Part shown: positions 32,475 to 44,792 of the stretch, piece by piece
How the letters are laid out: the number at the start of each line of letters is the position of its first letter
Position numbering within the stretch: position 1 is the stretch's first letter
Assembly (NCBI GenBank): GCA_037367355.1
Contig: CM074704.1
Location: forward strand, 682,001 to 746,000
Length of the DNA stretch: 64,000 nucleotides
DNA from: Neoscytalidium dimidiatum
Taxonomy: Eukaryota > Ascomycota > Dothideomycetes > Botryosphaeriales > Botryosphaeriaceae
Reading direction: 5' to 3'
Notes under the pieces: model-generated
Told to the model about the DNA's origin: nothing
The model's database searches: none
The model's input: the letters and a program-made list of their open reading frames with translations, nothing else
Program-made: the position numbers and the translations under genes

Positions 32475-34869
32475 AAGACGTCTTTGGCCGGGGATGGCGC
32501 CGGACTTCTTTCCTTGGAGGAGGGCCTTGTTTGGGGATATCTTATGCCAAGAGTGTAAATGAGAAGGGCGCCTCCATCCATTATTCAATCCTACTACAAT
32601 GCGTCTTTTTTTTTTTTGGCGGGTCTCTAGCGTAAAGTAGTTAAAATTGCGCGGTGCAAAAATTGTGACCGTATGATCCAGGAGAAGATGTCAGGTGCAG
32701 TCAGCGAGCATAGGTTTTGGGCGAAGTGGAAGTAGCGGGCGATCTCCGGGTAAGTTTGGAGAGGGAAGACAGGCCCGTACGGCAACCCGGTACCTGCACG
32801 GCCGACCAATTGGGAGCGTCTGTCTATCCTTCATGGACTCAATCGCCACGTTGCTATTTTCTGAGGAGCCTGAAATATCGTGTGGGTGGGAAAATAGTTG
32901 CCAGCACTCCTGAGCAGCCCTATCAGCAAGCAGCACAGTTGGGAGTGGGAAAGAAAAATCAACGTCCATGTAATAAGCAAAGATGTCTCTCACGAGTCTG
33001 AACAAAGAGCATGTTGACGTCACTCTCCTACTAGGAACCCGTTAAAGCTGTGAGTCCTTATACTACCAGTGTCCGAACGAGCAAGCTGAGGTCTCCAGCG
33101 CTTTTCCTCTCCCAACAACCTTTCCAACTTCACGTGACAATGAGCGGAAATGATGACCACGACTCCAATTATCGAAAATTTTCAAGTATGTAAGACAATT
33201 GGTACTTTTACTGTTCTCTGGCTGGTTGACGTCGTCTTGTTAGCTGAATTCATTCTGAATTCTAAATAAAGCAGAAGGCATAGCTTTCGTGCATGGGCGA
33301 CGTCAGTCTCGCGCAACGAACACCTCCGCGGCGAAGATCCGACGAAAAAACAATATGGGCTCTCTGCAGTTCAGTTCCGGCACAACCGAAAGAAAAAGGA
33401 GAGACCAGCCGTCCATGTCAGAAGCAGAGTCGACGGAGCAGTCTGGACCTCCAGTCAAGCTTAAAGCGGCGTGTCGCGCTATGACTCGCCCAGAGTTTTG
33501 CTATCCGACAGGCCCCAGGCCACGGAAGAGCGATCCAGAAGAGAGGGAGATTAATGGCATTCGGGCGGACAACTCATGGCAACGACCAGCGAAAGAAGCA
33601 AGCAAAGCTTAAGAATGACGCTGGCGTGGGGCAGAGCAGACTCATGAACAGCACGCGGCAAAGTGATTGTCGGCGACCTCACGGGAGCGCCACAGGACAG
33701 GGACTATCCCAGCGTTGAATAGCCTGAATCAAAAGCTTCGGGCGGGACTCCGCGTGGCTGATCAGCAAGGCAAAATGAAAGCGCGGCCCTCGTCGGAGGA
33801 CGCTCCACGTGGGCGGTGGGCAGATGCCACGCGGTTTGCCGCGGGATCGCACGCTACTCCCTTGGCCTTGCGGGCTTCTTCCCCGTTCGGGCTCGCATGG
33901 GTGGGTGGGCTGCTGTTGGCCGAGCAAGCGACGCTGACGGTCCTTTGCCGGGGCGGAACCCCAGGTGCAATTTTTGCAGCGGAAGGGCACCGAACACGAC
34001 GGTGACGATGACTGTGATGAGCGCAACAGCACCAGCACCAGCACCAGCAGCACAGCCAGCATGACAGAGGCGTAGCGAAAAGGCCGCTGCAAACGTTGCT
34101 ACGCGCACCCGCGTTGCACGCCGTCCCATGCTTGCGTGCAGATCTAACCAATCGCGCCGGGGCCCGACTTTCCACCAATCCGCGCGCCGTCTGCTGGCTC
34201 GGTGCTGGCGCCGGGTAGGATTTTTCCTCTTTTCGCTATTCTCATTCTCCCACGGGCACCGTCGTCCGTTTGGATCGATCCAAGATCAGGCCGCATCCTT
34301 CGCGCGTTCCAGTGACGAAAAAGAAAAAAAAAATTCCCTTCAGCGCGGCTGGCCGTTCTCAAGCCACAGTCGACTAGCCAACAAGGCCAATGGGTCCCCG
34401 ATGCAACGTAACCATCGGCCGTTGGCACAGCGCTCTGGAACTACTGTGCTGTCCAGGTCCTGCAATCACACGCTGAAATCTTTTTTTTCTCTTTTGCTGC
34501 TGCCTTCACTTCTCCCATCCAATCGGTATCACTGTTCACTAATTCGGAGCGCGCCGAATGGAACTTGTTGCCCGTGCTAAGAACGCGTTCTGGTAAGGCT
34601 TTCCTATTCGAGGCTACCGGCTTTCGCACTACTAGTACCTATTACTTCCCTTCCCCGCCGACCAGTCAGACAACATCGGACCACATAAGATTTTCCTGTA
34701 CCTACGCCCTCCTCCCGCCGCCTTACCTTCCTCCCTTTGCTCGTCTTTTCCCTTCGAGTCATTCCGGCACCGAATCCAGCCTCCAAATGACTCCCGCCAA
34801 AAAGAGAGGAAAACAAAAAGAAAAAGAAAACAAAAAGGAGGAAGAAACCAATCCATTCATTCCTTTCTT
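32475..34869. other. Intergenic, no gene seen
   Basis: 2.4 kb. It holds poly(T) and poly(A) runs (32607, 34320) and CACGTG at 33131 and 33806. Open frames around 33.3-33.6 and 33.7-34.1 kb are low-complexity or basic, with no recognised motif. Confidence 0.45.
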
Positions 34870-35805
34870 CCCATGCGCCACGGGGTCGTAGAACGCCTCG
34901 ATGTTGTTGCCCGGCGGATCGAGCACGAACGCGGAGTAGTACGCGGGCCGATACTGCGCGCGAATGCCCGACGCGCCGTTGTCCCTGCCACCCGGCCTCT
35001 GCGGACGGGGCTGCTGCGTGGAACGCCCTGACGGTTTCCTCGTCTACCAGGGAAAAAAAAAGAGTAGGAAGATGACGTGAGTATTGCGTTGCGGCACACA
35101 CGCGACGGAAAATGATTGCATGAGTAAAAAGCGTCAAGGACGAAGGCAGTAACGAGACGACTCGCGCGCAACACTGACGTGCCCTGCTCAAGCCGAAAAG
35201 AGAAGTCGGAATGACTCAGGCGAATATGCTTTTTCTTCCCCCTCCCATCATCGCCTGAACAAAAGCGAAACGACGGAATGACGATGGCGAGGCGGGGATA
35301 TGGCGGGATGAGCGTTGGGGAAGAGGGCTAAACCGCGACGGCAAGGTCGACGCGGTGGGGAGTCATTTTGCTCGGTGCTACATGAATAAGAGGCGTCGCG
35401 GACAGATGGGAGAGAAGGGTGGTGAGGCCCCGCGGCGCGTTTGCCGGGACGTGATACACGAAGTGCGGACCGCAAATACGCGCGAGCGGATGCCATATCA
35501 GCCTTTTGTTCCCTTCGCCCTCGGGTACACGCAAACGCACCTGGGGGCATCGAGATGAGGGGGGAAAGGAAGACGTGGTGTTGCAGAGGTGATTGAAGCT
35601 ACCCGGAGATGGCCACTCCTGGTGCCGCGGGAGCTGCATCCTTCCAGAAGTCGGCCGCCTTGGTTTCCGCGGGCCCCATGCCGATGCATCCCGGGAAGGA
35701 GAGGAGGGCGGTGTAGTCGAGCGGGCCGAGTGCGCGGCCGTAGAATGCCGCTACGGCATCAAACTTTTCGGGCGGAGCCGCGATGCCCACGTGGTTGAGC
35801 GACAT
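34870..35805 (-). pseudogene. Glyoxalase/VOC-fold protein, frameshifted
   Basis: The ATG at 35805 starts MSLNHVGIAAPPEKFDAVAA, then FYGRALGPLDY, FPGCIGMGP and DFWKDAAP: the first beta-alpha-beta-beta-beta unit of fungal glyoxalase/bleomycin-resistance/dioxygenase proteins. The second half lies at 35045-34870: DEETVRAFHAAAPSAEAG, then one base out of frame GRDNGASGIRAQY and YYSAFVLDPPGNNIEAFYDP. Removing one G from GCCGGGTGGC (about 34990) would join them as AGGRDNG. The intervening 550 bp has a plausible donor after ISG and a T-rich acceptor before DEETV; a middle stretch PHFVYHVPA could be an extra exon but lacks a proper acceptor. Metal and substrate are unknown. Pseudogene or sequence error. 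Confidence 0.52.
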
Positions 35806-37825
35806 GACTAAAGAATGGGACGATTTTGTCGGAGATTCGTGCGGTGGTTTAATGGGGAAAAAAAGAAAAAGACGCAGCGCACGTGGGAGACCGTAGATGT
35901 GCGCGGGATGTGAACTTTCTCTGACTGACCGACTGACTCTAGGTATGTAGACACATCAGGATGGTGTCCTCTCCGCTGGGAATCCCCGGCTTGCTTTATG
36001 TACGTGCTGGTTCACGTGCTGTCGCGCGTGTTTCGTGCTCTAACGACCAGCTACATACGATGCGGGGCAAGCTTCTGTCAGCACTTATGACAAAAGTGGG
36101 ATTGTAGGATCCCCGACCTTGTCGCGTTACATATTACAGGGAGTCGCAAAAGTCGTTCGGGCGGAAATGATCAGCGTCTGTAACGCTTACATTCGAACGA
36201 TTGCTTCGACTGCCTATACAGATTCGTCCATCGTACGACGGCTCGACCTGTATCAACGCAAATGTATTCCTTTCTCGCCTGCTCAAATATTCTCCAAACT
36301 CAGTGAGAACTGACACTTAGGGAGAGAAACAAGCAATCAACCCATCGTTTCTGTCTCAATCACAGGTGGTGTAGCCTCACAATCCCCCATGTGCCTCCGC
36401 TAGTACTCAGCATCCACGCCCAGGGCGCTACTATTACTTGACGCCTCGAGAACGACACCAGAGCCCCTCACCTTGCAATATCTCTCTCCACGCTACTGCG
36501 GTGCGTGAATGGAGGATTAGAGGGCTACTACAAGTGACCCCTCTGTATTGCCGGCAGGCCGTAACCAAATGGTGTGCAACATAATACGACCAAGAAATCT
36601 TTTGTCTATCAAGGACGCGGAACTTGTAAGAGGCGGAAGCATACTGCTCCAAATCCAAGCAGCAGAGAGTGTCTTTTTGGCGAGACTTAAAGCTGAAGTT
36701 GCTCGCTCTGCACAAATGATTGTGAGTACCCAACGCTGCGATTTCGGGCCACGGAACTCAGCACTCAGCTTTGTCTGCATGTAATCGAAGGTGCAGGAGC
36801 CCCACCTCACCACTTTCTTCTTTCATATCCAAGTGCATCGCCTGCAAACTGCCAATATATCTGGTGGCGTCTCTCTCATTAGCAATCCAGAAGAATGCAT
36901 TTCTTAAGCGGATAAGTGTGTTTCAAATTTACTCAAAAGCAGGACATTGGACTTTACCAAGTGCTGCAAGTTGCCCAAGGCGAGGAAACTCCAAGAGTCT
37001 GCCGTGTATTTGAAGCCTGCAGGTTACAATGCTTCTTGTAGCACATCGCTCGCTGTATCCCGCCTTAAGCGTCGAGGAAAAAGTCTGCAAGACATACTGG
37101 TGATGACGCGCCGCTGCAAATTTGTCCAGGCGGTGAACCTTACTTTTCGCAATGTAACCGAAAATTTGGTTACAAATGCACGGTAAATAGATGATGAGGT
37201 GAGATTGCGCTGATCCGAAATTCTTTTGACGCTTCGAGATTCAAATTTGGCCAGATGTGTAACGGGAGGTCAGGGATATGTGCTAAAATAGACTTCAGCC
37301 TCGGAAAGGCAGCAGAAAGGCAGCTATGCTGCGGCTCAAATGTTCACAAAATGTGCACAATGAGCAGCTCCGCACATTAATTCAAATATTGATTACCTAG
37401 CAAAAGGGAAAATCTCTCGAAGTAAGACCACATTTCGAACTATGGAGCTGATTCGTGGCGCATCGTTTCAAGCTATGAGGTATATACTAATCATCCCTGT
37501 GCTACACGCGTAGGCATGACGCACCGTCATCTGCACCTGCTTCCGATACGATAATTGACTATCGGCATGTTGTTCCCACACCGCAGTCAATGCTGAGCTT
37601 GCTAAGAACTGCAAAATATTCCTCTGCGTCACCTTCTTTCTTTGTAACTGAGCGGTGCCGCTCATTCCTTATTCGATTGACAATCCCGAAAGCCAGTATC
37701 GGTCTAGTAAAGGCAGCTTGCAGTCTGGTCTTGGAAGCGGGTGCGAAACGAAAGCCACCAAGTGATATAAGACGGGTGTAGGCTCCCGTGCCCAGTGTCT
37801 GATCTTCAACTGACGCCTAATCAAG
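35806..37825. other. Intergenic, partly AT-rich
   Basis: 2.0 kb. CACGTG occurs at 35880 and 36013. 36.1-37.8 kb looks AT-richer with only short frames on both strands; it may be decayed repeat DNA. No gene supported. Confidence 0.45.
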
Positions 37826-40800
37826 ATGGTGAATACCCCCGAGTTGGGAAATGTTTCTGATTGGAAAGAATATGGGGAATTTCACCTCCTGAAATCAGCG
37901 ATAAGTCCCCATGACCTCGCGTAAGCCCAACTTCAGAGTATATCGTAACGTCCTACGCAGTACATTGGCTGACACCACGAGAACCAACAGGATCATTGCT
38001 GTCCTAGGATTGCCTGGTGACAAGGACAGCGATTTGCCGACTGACTCTGGTTCCTCGTGGTTGAAAAATTTGCTGCCCCAAGACCTCACGTCTGGTTGTA
38101 GCATTTCCTCGTTTTCCTGGAAGCCGGACCGCGAGAAAACCGGATTTAAAGGTGCTGCCAAATGTCTTCAAAACAAAATCCGGCAAAAATTGAGGAGTCA
38201 CAATAAATCTTTCTGGCTCATAGTCTCGGAGGGATTGTGGCCAAAGACGTAATGCAATCTTGAGTAATTCATTGGATACACGTTTGGCTCATAACTCGGA
38301 ATTCTAGGCGCTTGCCAATAACGTCGATATCAGAAAAAATACCACTGGAGTACTGTTCTTTGGTCAGTATATCTGTTCTCTCAGTAAAGGTACATAACCA
38401 TGTTGTTGACCTTTTGCAGGTACTCCGCATCACGAACTCCCATGACTACTCAGGACGCGGAAAAGGTTCTACGAAAAACCTACTTTCAAGAAGTGAATGA
38501 GCACTTCTATCACATTGCGCCTCAGTTCCGCATAGTTTCATTCTACGAAACTGTACCTTCTAGAGACCTTACACCAGCTCGCGTCGTTGTCTCTCCTCAC
38601 AATGCCACACTCAACCTCCCGAATGAAGTCTCGATCGCAAGTCCCTTCGACCATCAAAACCTTTTCGAGTTCAATTCAGAATACGACGAAGGTTACGATA
38701 TAGTCATTGGTTCCATACACGGCATGAATCCCCACATCGAGTGGCCTACATTATGCCGTCCAGAAAGGTTTGGGCCGAAGAAAGGTCATTCCCCAAGACT
38801 CAATTATGAGTCAGAGTTAGACTTTGATGATGAAATGTTTTTCTATCTTGTCACCGAGCATGGGCTCGTCGGAGAGCCGAGGAGGTCTGTGGCCGTGTTT
38901 CAGGCTGAAAATCCGGTCGCCTTTGCACTGAAAGGATCCTCAGATCCACCTGACAAGGCAGACATAAAATGCTCTTGGACCCATATTCCGGCTAATTGCA
39001 CAATCTGGATTCATGTAAGGCCCTATAGGAAAGGCTACAGATACTTCTGATTTGGTGCTAATACTTACCAGCCTTGCCTCAAGAGCATTTCAGAAGAAGC
39101 CGGGTTTGATCTGAAAATCACTTCGTCACAATTCTGGCGCTCTCTTCAACGAAACTCCACAGCACTGGCGTCACATGCGAGATTTATATTTCCATCATCA
39201 CAGGTGATAAGTGGTGAGTCGAAAAACCCCACACTGCCTGATACTCGATGGAATCAATGCGCAGTATACGTAAGCTTAAATTACCACGCAACAGGAAAGC
39301 CTGCATACTGACAGTTTGCATGAACAGCTTCCATACCTGCATTGGGACAGCTTCAAAAGCTTTCAGAGACGAGCAGAAGAGCTTAAAGAGGTGATGGGTA
39401 AGCGGGGAAGCGGCAAAAACGATGTCTTAAATCGAAGAGGGACTCATATGGGCCCCTTTTTCCATGCCCGTCGCAGCTTGGATCAGTATTTCTACACGGC
39501 ACTTAACGACACGAGCGCAAGAGACGCAGACCAACTTATCATGAAACGGTCTGGCCGTAAGCTCCCACTCAAAGACCAAAAAATGATCATGGTGGACCAA
39601 TTATGGTTGTGGATTCTAGACCAGGACGATTGCGATACCAATCATGATGTCACTCCAACTATTCTCACTAGCTTCGAACCGAGGACCCCGGAAGAGAGCA
39701 CGGACACATTCCAATGGACAGCTGATCTGTATCAGGATATCAAGAATGAGATTGGTAGATTACCTTCCAGATATTCTGATAGGTACCAACTGGCAGAGCT
39801 GGTTATTAGAAGGACTGTCAACGTCATGCTGGATGTAAAGGTAGAATCCCTGGACTTTCTGGAAATTTTTCACCAAGAAATTGGAAAACTTGTAAGCTAT
39901 CCGATTCCATTCGTTTTCTTACTGTACGAAAATGGCTTATAATATGCTTTTCGATCATAAAAGGCAGATCATCAGGCTCAGCATTTCAGAGCTTTCCAGA
40001 ATGACCTCTCTCGTACCCCTGATCAAACCCTCGGCACCATGGAAAGGCGGTTTGAGATAGAGTGGTTGGCAGCGGATATGATGGATGAGTTGAATATGCT
40101 CAGGGGCGTATTTGAAACACAGCGCGACATACTGATTACCTTCAGTCGAAAAATTGGCCAGAACGGAACGGGCAAAAAGTCAAATCCATCCCTTGCAAAT
40201 TTTGCCGAAGCCCTTAAGACCATTGCAAAAGAGGATATTTCTGGACATCTTGAGCATGTGGACAGGTTGATGAAAAGCGTGAAAAGAGTGCATCAGGCGG
40301 TATGATTGACACCATGACCCAAGTCAATCGTCTCACATCGGCTGACTTGTTCATTTATTACAGTTTCTGCGCCTCCTAGGCCTTCAACAAACAGAAGCAA
40401 ATCTTCAAGAATTGCAAAACTCTAACGAGCAAGCAAGGTTAGTCATAGGATTGTACAAGGAAAACCACGAACAATTCCAAACCACTAACGAGATTTCCAG
40501 AATGACGCAACGGCAGGCTGAGCAAACTAGCCGACAAGCTGATCAGACCCAAAGACAATCAATTGTCATTCTCCTCTTCACCGTCGTGACGGTCATATTT
40601 GTAAGACTTTCCCTAGAGACTTGTGTAAAGTTGGTTTCCCCTAAACATTTAATAGACCCCCCTGTCTTTCTTCACTTCATACTATGGCATGAACGTCGTC
40701 AGCTTTACTGGAGAAAGCGGGAACCAGAGCTTGACGTATGTTTGGACTGTAATGGGCCCCGCATCCGTGGGGATAATCGCCGCGCTCTTTTCTGCGGCAT

Positions 40801-41051
40801 ATCTCCTTTATCTGCGTGCAGGCAGAGGCTTTCACCACTCTCGATCCGAATTCAAGCCAGGATCTTCGGAGAGTGTTGGTCAACAAGGGAAACCCCAATC
40901 TGACTTAGAACGGGGTCACATAAGATGCGCTAGCTGCCAAGGTGCTGGGGGATGGTCTACATCGACCCACGATCAAACAGCGGGCGATTCTAGAACCAGC
41001 TCTGGACCTCCTATGCAGCTACTACAACTTCCTAGAGGAAGAGAACTTTAA
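37826..41051 (+). CDS. SERAC1-like alpha/beta-hydrolase fused to a CorA-like membrane domain, two frame breaks
   Basis: Exons 37826..37920, 37991..38248, 38308..38362, 38420..39014, 39072..39269, 39328..39891, 39964..40299, 40364..40600 and 40656..41051; introns 57-74 nt. N-terminal half: RIIAVLGLPGD-like strand, SSWLKNLLPQDL, the nucleophile elbow LAHSLGG (38213-38233), IVAKD|ALANNVDIRKNTTGVLFFGTPH, FYETVPSRDL, DHQNLFEF: text typical of SERAC1/SesB-like lipases. The middle has CSWTHIPANCTIWIH. The C-terminal half has RRSLDQYFYTALNDTSARD, KMIMVDQLWLWILDQDD, long helices, then SIVILLFTVVTVIF|TPLSFFTSYYGMN with the CorA Gly-Met-Asn signature (40686-40694) and a second span VGIIAALFSAAYLLYL. One base is missing just before LAHSLGG (38200-38212) and another in CTCCC near 38440, so only the CorA half is intact from ATG 38443. 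Membrane protein; role unknown. Confidence 0.7.
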
Positions 41052-44000
41052 CGGCGTAGACTAAATTGTGGCAGAGCTTGTCGACATCAACGGATGCCTG
41101 AGAGAGTTGAATTAAATGAGGGCCTCAGAGAAGACGATCACGATCCTCCTATAGACCATCTGCGAGTCATCAATGATGTGGTAGACGAAGAAAATATTGA
41201 TCACTCCCAAGAAGGTAAAGAAGAATTTATACGCATTAGTAGCAAGCATATAAAAGCAAGCCTAGAATACTTCGGAGTAAGCGATGCTTCTATCCCTAAG
41301 AAGCATACTGAAGGAGACGCATTGCCCGAGGAAGAGCTGAGGCGGATGCAAAAGCATGTGTCTAATTATAAAGGCCCAGCTCTTGAAGAGGGGCTCGAGG
41401 TTAAAGCGATTTCGAAGGTTCAATTACTATGCAAGGAGAACGGAGCCCTTAAAATGTAGACCAACGATAGGAACAGTAGACAGCCGGCCGCTCTTCAACG
41501 AAACTCATGTTACTTCCGGAAGCCAAACCGCTTATCGAGCCTAGAATAGAGGAAGGAATCATACAAAGATCTAGTAGTGAAGGACATCTGAATCACCGCC
41601 GTGGTAGAGATCTATAAGCATTCTTGCATTATCAGACATACTTAAACTTCTAGATGGTGCCGAGCATCGATCTGGCCTACCTCTGAAGGATTTCTACAAG
41701 ACCATACTATGGAATGAGGACTGCGCTAATGAACTTCGTGGAGAGGGGCAAATATTTCCCAGATGATCTTGGGCTTCAGCTAAAAGTCTGATTAATGAAT
41801 CTTTCTATGATATATCAACCATTGCATCATGGGAATTTGTCGACTCTAGTTCGGTACACCAATCATTCTTGGTATACTATTACTGGTAAGATGAGAAATC
41901 CCAGCGGGGTATAGTCACTCATTGGCCGGACTATGGAAATGTATTGCCAGTTTTCGAAAGAACAGAAAAGAGCTGCCTTAAATCCTAGGTGTATCCAGTC
42001 ATTCTCACAAACTGCAATGCTGCAGGCAGTCCCGCTACTACCACCCTCGCCAGTTGCTTCTTCTCAGAAATTTAGCTCACTTTTCTTGCAACATATAGGA
42101 CAGAAGATCATTGGATCGATGATGTTTGAAAACACCTGGGCGTAGGAAAACAAACAAATAAAGGCAGAGAACGGCACGCTTGAGATTGAATTTTCTGCTT
42201 TGTCACTGGGAGAGTGGGACATTTATAAAATGAAGTTGACAATATACGATCCGGATAACGTTGTCTTTCTTGACGACGCTGATCTTGTTATTATTGGCGG
42301 TAATGATGATGGTTACGCTGAGTTCGTTTCTATTGACGATGAGTGGTTTCCTCGGAGTTTCTGTGTTCTGTTATGGCAATTGAAACCAAGAATGGTATAT
42401 CCCGTCGGCTGAGGACGGGTGAGGTATTGTTCAGCTGCTGGCTTCGGTTAGAAAGACGCTTAAGGGCAATAGTCCGCGAATAACTGACAGCAGTTGACCC
42501 AGTATATTTTCAAAGAGCAGACGAGAAGAGTACAAGCTGAGATGTTAGTTGTTTGAACTCAATGGAATATCCCTCTGACGGTTTGATGAGGAGACACTAT
42601 TTACACAAACCGACACACCGCTCTAAGCCTCTTTTGTACAATATTCCATGTCAGTCTATCTATCGAACGCTTTCGGCTTCCAACACTAGTCAGTTGCCTA
42701 TATCACTCGCCTTTTCTTTCTTTCATCCGTACGATGGAAGGAAAATGCAAGAGAGCGCGTAATGACAGTCAAGGATGCAAATTATGGGGTATATCAGGAC
42801 AGGGGTGGTTGCCTCACACATTGGTAAGTTCTCATCGAATAAATTTGCATAGCCAAAAACCCAAATGGCGAGATATTTCGGGCCTGCATTAAATGCGAGC
42901 ACCGAGAAAGCCTCGTCATCCACCGTATCGCTTTGCCGACACTCATGATCGAGTATATACCTTATTGGTGGCATTCCCTGATTCATAGGGGACAAATGAA
43001 AAAGATGGAAGCGTGGCGCCCATTACATACATAAGTCTAGCGGTCCCTCTTTGTGAGCCTGCCCGTGCAATGGATAGCTGGGTTCATATTCCGTCTTACC
43101 CATGCCCTTCCACTTTGAGAGAGTTTCATCGGCAAAGGGTGGCAAATTAGCATAATAAATGAATCAAAGTGTAGCGGACCAATGGTTTGCATTTCCGCCA
43201 AAATTTCGGTCCAAACTTTTCCATTTAGGGTCGGACGTGATTGAAGAAAATCCCCACGTGTTGGGCCGCATCCGAGGATGTTTCCTAGACGTGCAGTAAA
43301 AGAACTCATTTGACGTGCATATGGAACAGAATCCATGCCGCTTGTGCCCGCAATGCCACTGACAAAGGTACAGGTACCGTCCAAGCCATGGAAGGACTCG
43401 TGGAAAGTTCGCAAGAAACCTTTTTCAAGGCTTGAGAAGGACTGAAGCAGTATGGTGCAGCGAATTGATGTATACCTGTAACAGGCTCCGTCGCTTCCAT
43501 TTCTCACAAGCTAGTGACTGTCATTCATTACTCCTTGCTATAGGCCCCCAGGGCGGACCGAGAAATAGTTTCTGTTGCCATTCAACGCTATTTGGTACAA
43601 GGTGAGAAACTGGCATTGGTCTGCTGGCAACATCCCTTAGCATTTGAGTACCTGAAGGCGCTCAGCGTGGACACCTTCGCGTTTGAGAGTAGCACCTTGA
43701 CAAGGACAGGGCAGGATACAAATTGTGTATAGGCAATATTGCTAATCGTCCTTCAGAGGTTGAGTGGAACGTTCCGTGAGTATGAAAGGCTTTAGCTGGC
43801 AGTTGGAGGCCTAGGCCGAAACTAGGCAATCCACAGCTCAGAGGGCAATCAAGAGTTTTCGCGCCCTCCAACTTGGTTTAGCGCGTTGGGACTCATGATG
43901 TTGGGTATACCGGGGACTCCGGGGTTAGCCCCTGGACAAGGATCAAGCCTCGTAGCAAGGCATAGTAAGCCGGCGAAATGCTATGACTAACGTATTCGCC

Positions 44001-44792
44001 GAGATGTCACTGTGAAGGAACTTCTGCAGAGCACCTTTCACGGTCAAACTTCATTCATCGTACAATGACAAGCCACCGGCACGGGCAAGAGCCGATACCC
44101 CTCTCGCACACCCCGGCACGCAAACTAGACCGAATTTAGCCCTCGGCTGAAGATGCCCTAAACAAGACTTCATGCAAGAGTCCTCAACTTGGTCAGCCGT
44201 ACTGGCCAAGCCAGATGCATGTTGTATTTCAACTTTGGCTTTCTCCTCGGCCTCTTCGCCTTTTGGACTCTAACCCACTTCCTTGGCGCGGTCTCCGCAA
44301 CAGCCGATGATCTACGCAGGACTTGCCCTTTTCTGATGGCGACATTACAAGCGGTGTCGGGAGGCGTGGAAAACTTGCCATCTGTTCGAGGTTTCCCCGC
44401 AGCACGACTGGCACCTGGGCAAGCTGATTCATCCGACACAGGAATACAAAGTTTTGACCAGGAGCGACACAGTTGGGCTGAGAGTCCTGGGATATTTTCG
44501 ACGGCGTCCTTTCAGGCATGAATGGATTCAGATGCCCGTCAGCTATCTCATCCCATGAGATAAGGCAGAGCGCACACAGGCACATCACTTGCATATACTT
44601 TGAGAAGAGCGGCAAACACTCCGCGGTCTGCACTGCGCGTCCCAAAGCTTGCTTGAGGAAGAAAGAAACTCGAATCCGCTTTCTAGCCATCTCTATTGTA
44701 GATACGTTCTTCAAATCGGTACGGTCAAGGGATTCATAGTCCTGTAATGAAACGTCAGTGACGTTTCTACTTACTAAAGAAAGGGAGCAAAC
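41052..44792. other. Gene-poor region, unrecognised short frames
   Basis: 3.7 kb. Frames seen: 41094-41459 (+, acidic, starts MPERVELNEGLREDDHD), 42229-42412 (+, MKLTIYDPDNVVFLDDADLV, acidic), 43037-43500 (-). None has a recognised domain, and stops interrupt the sequence between them, so they may be remnants of one decayed gene or element. I cannot assign a gene. A CACGTG lies near 43255. Confidence 0.35.

Noticed and set aside
43900..44010. TGTTGGGTATACCGGGGACTCC string resembling an LTR start
   Set aside because: No second copy, no matching CA end and no retroelement coding nearby.
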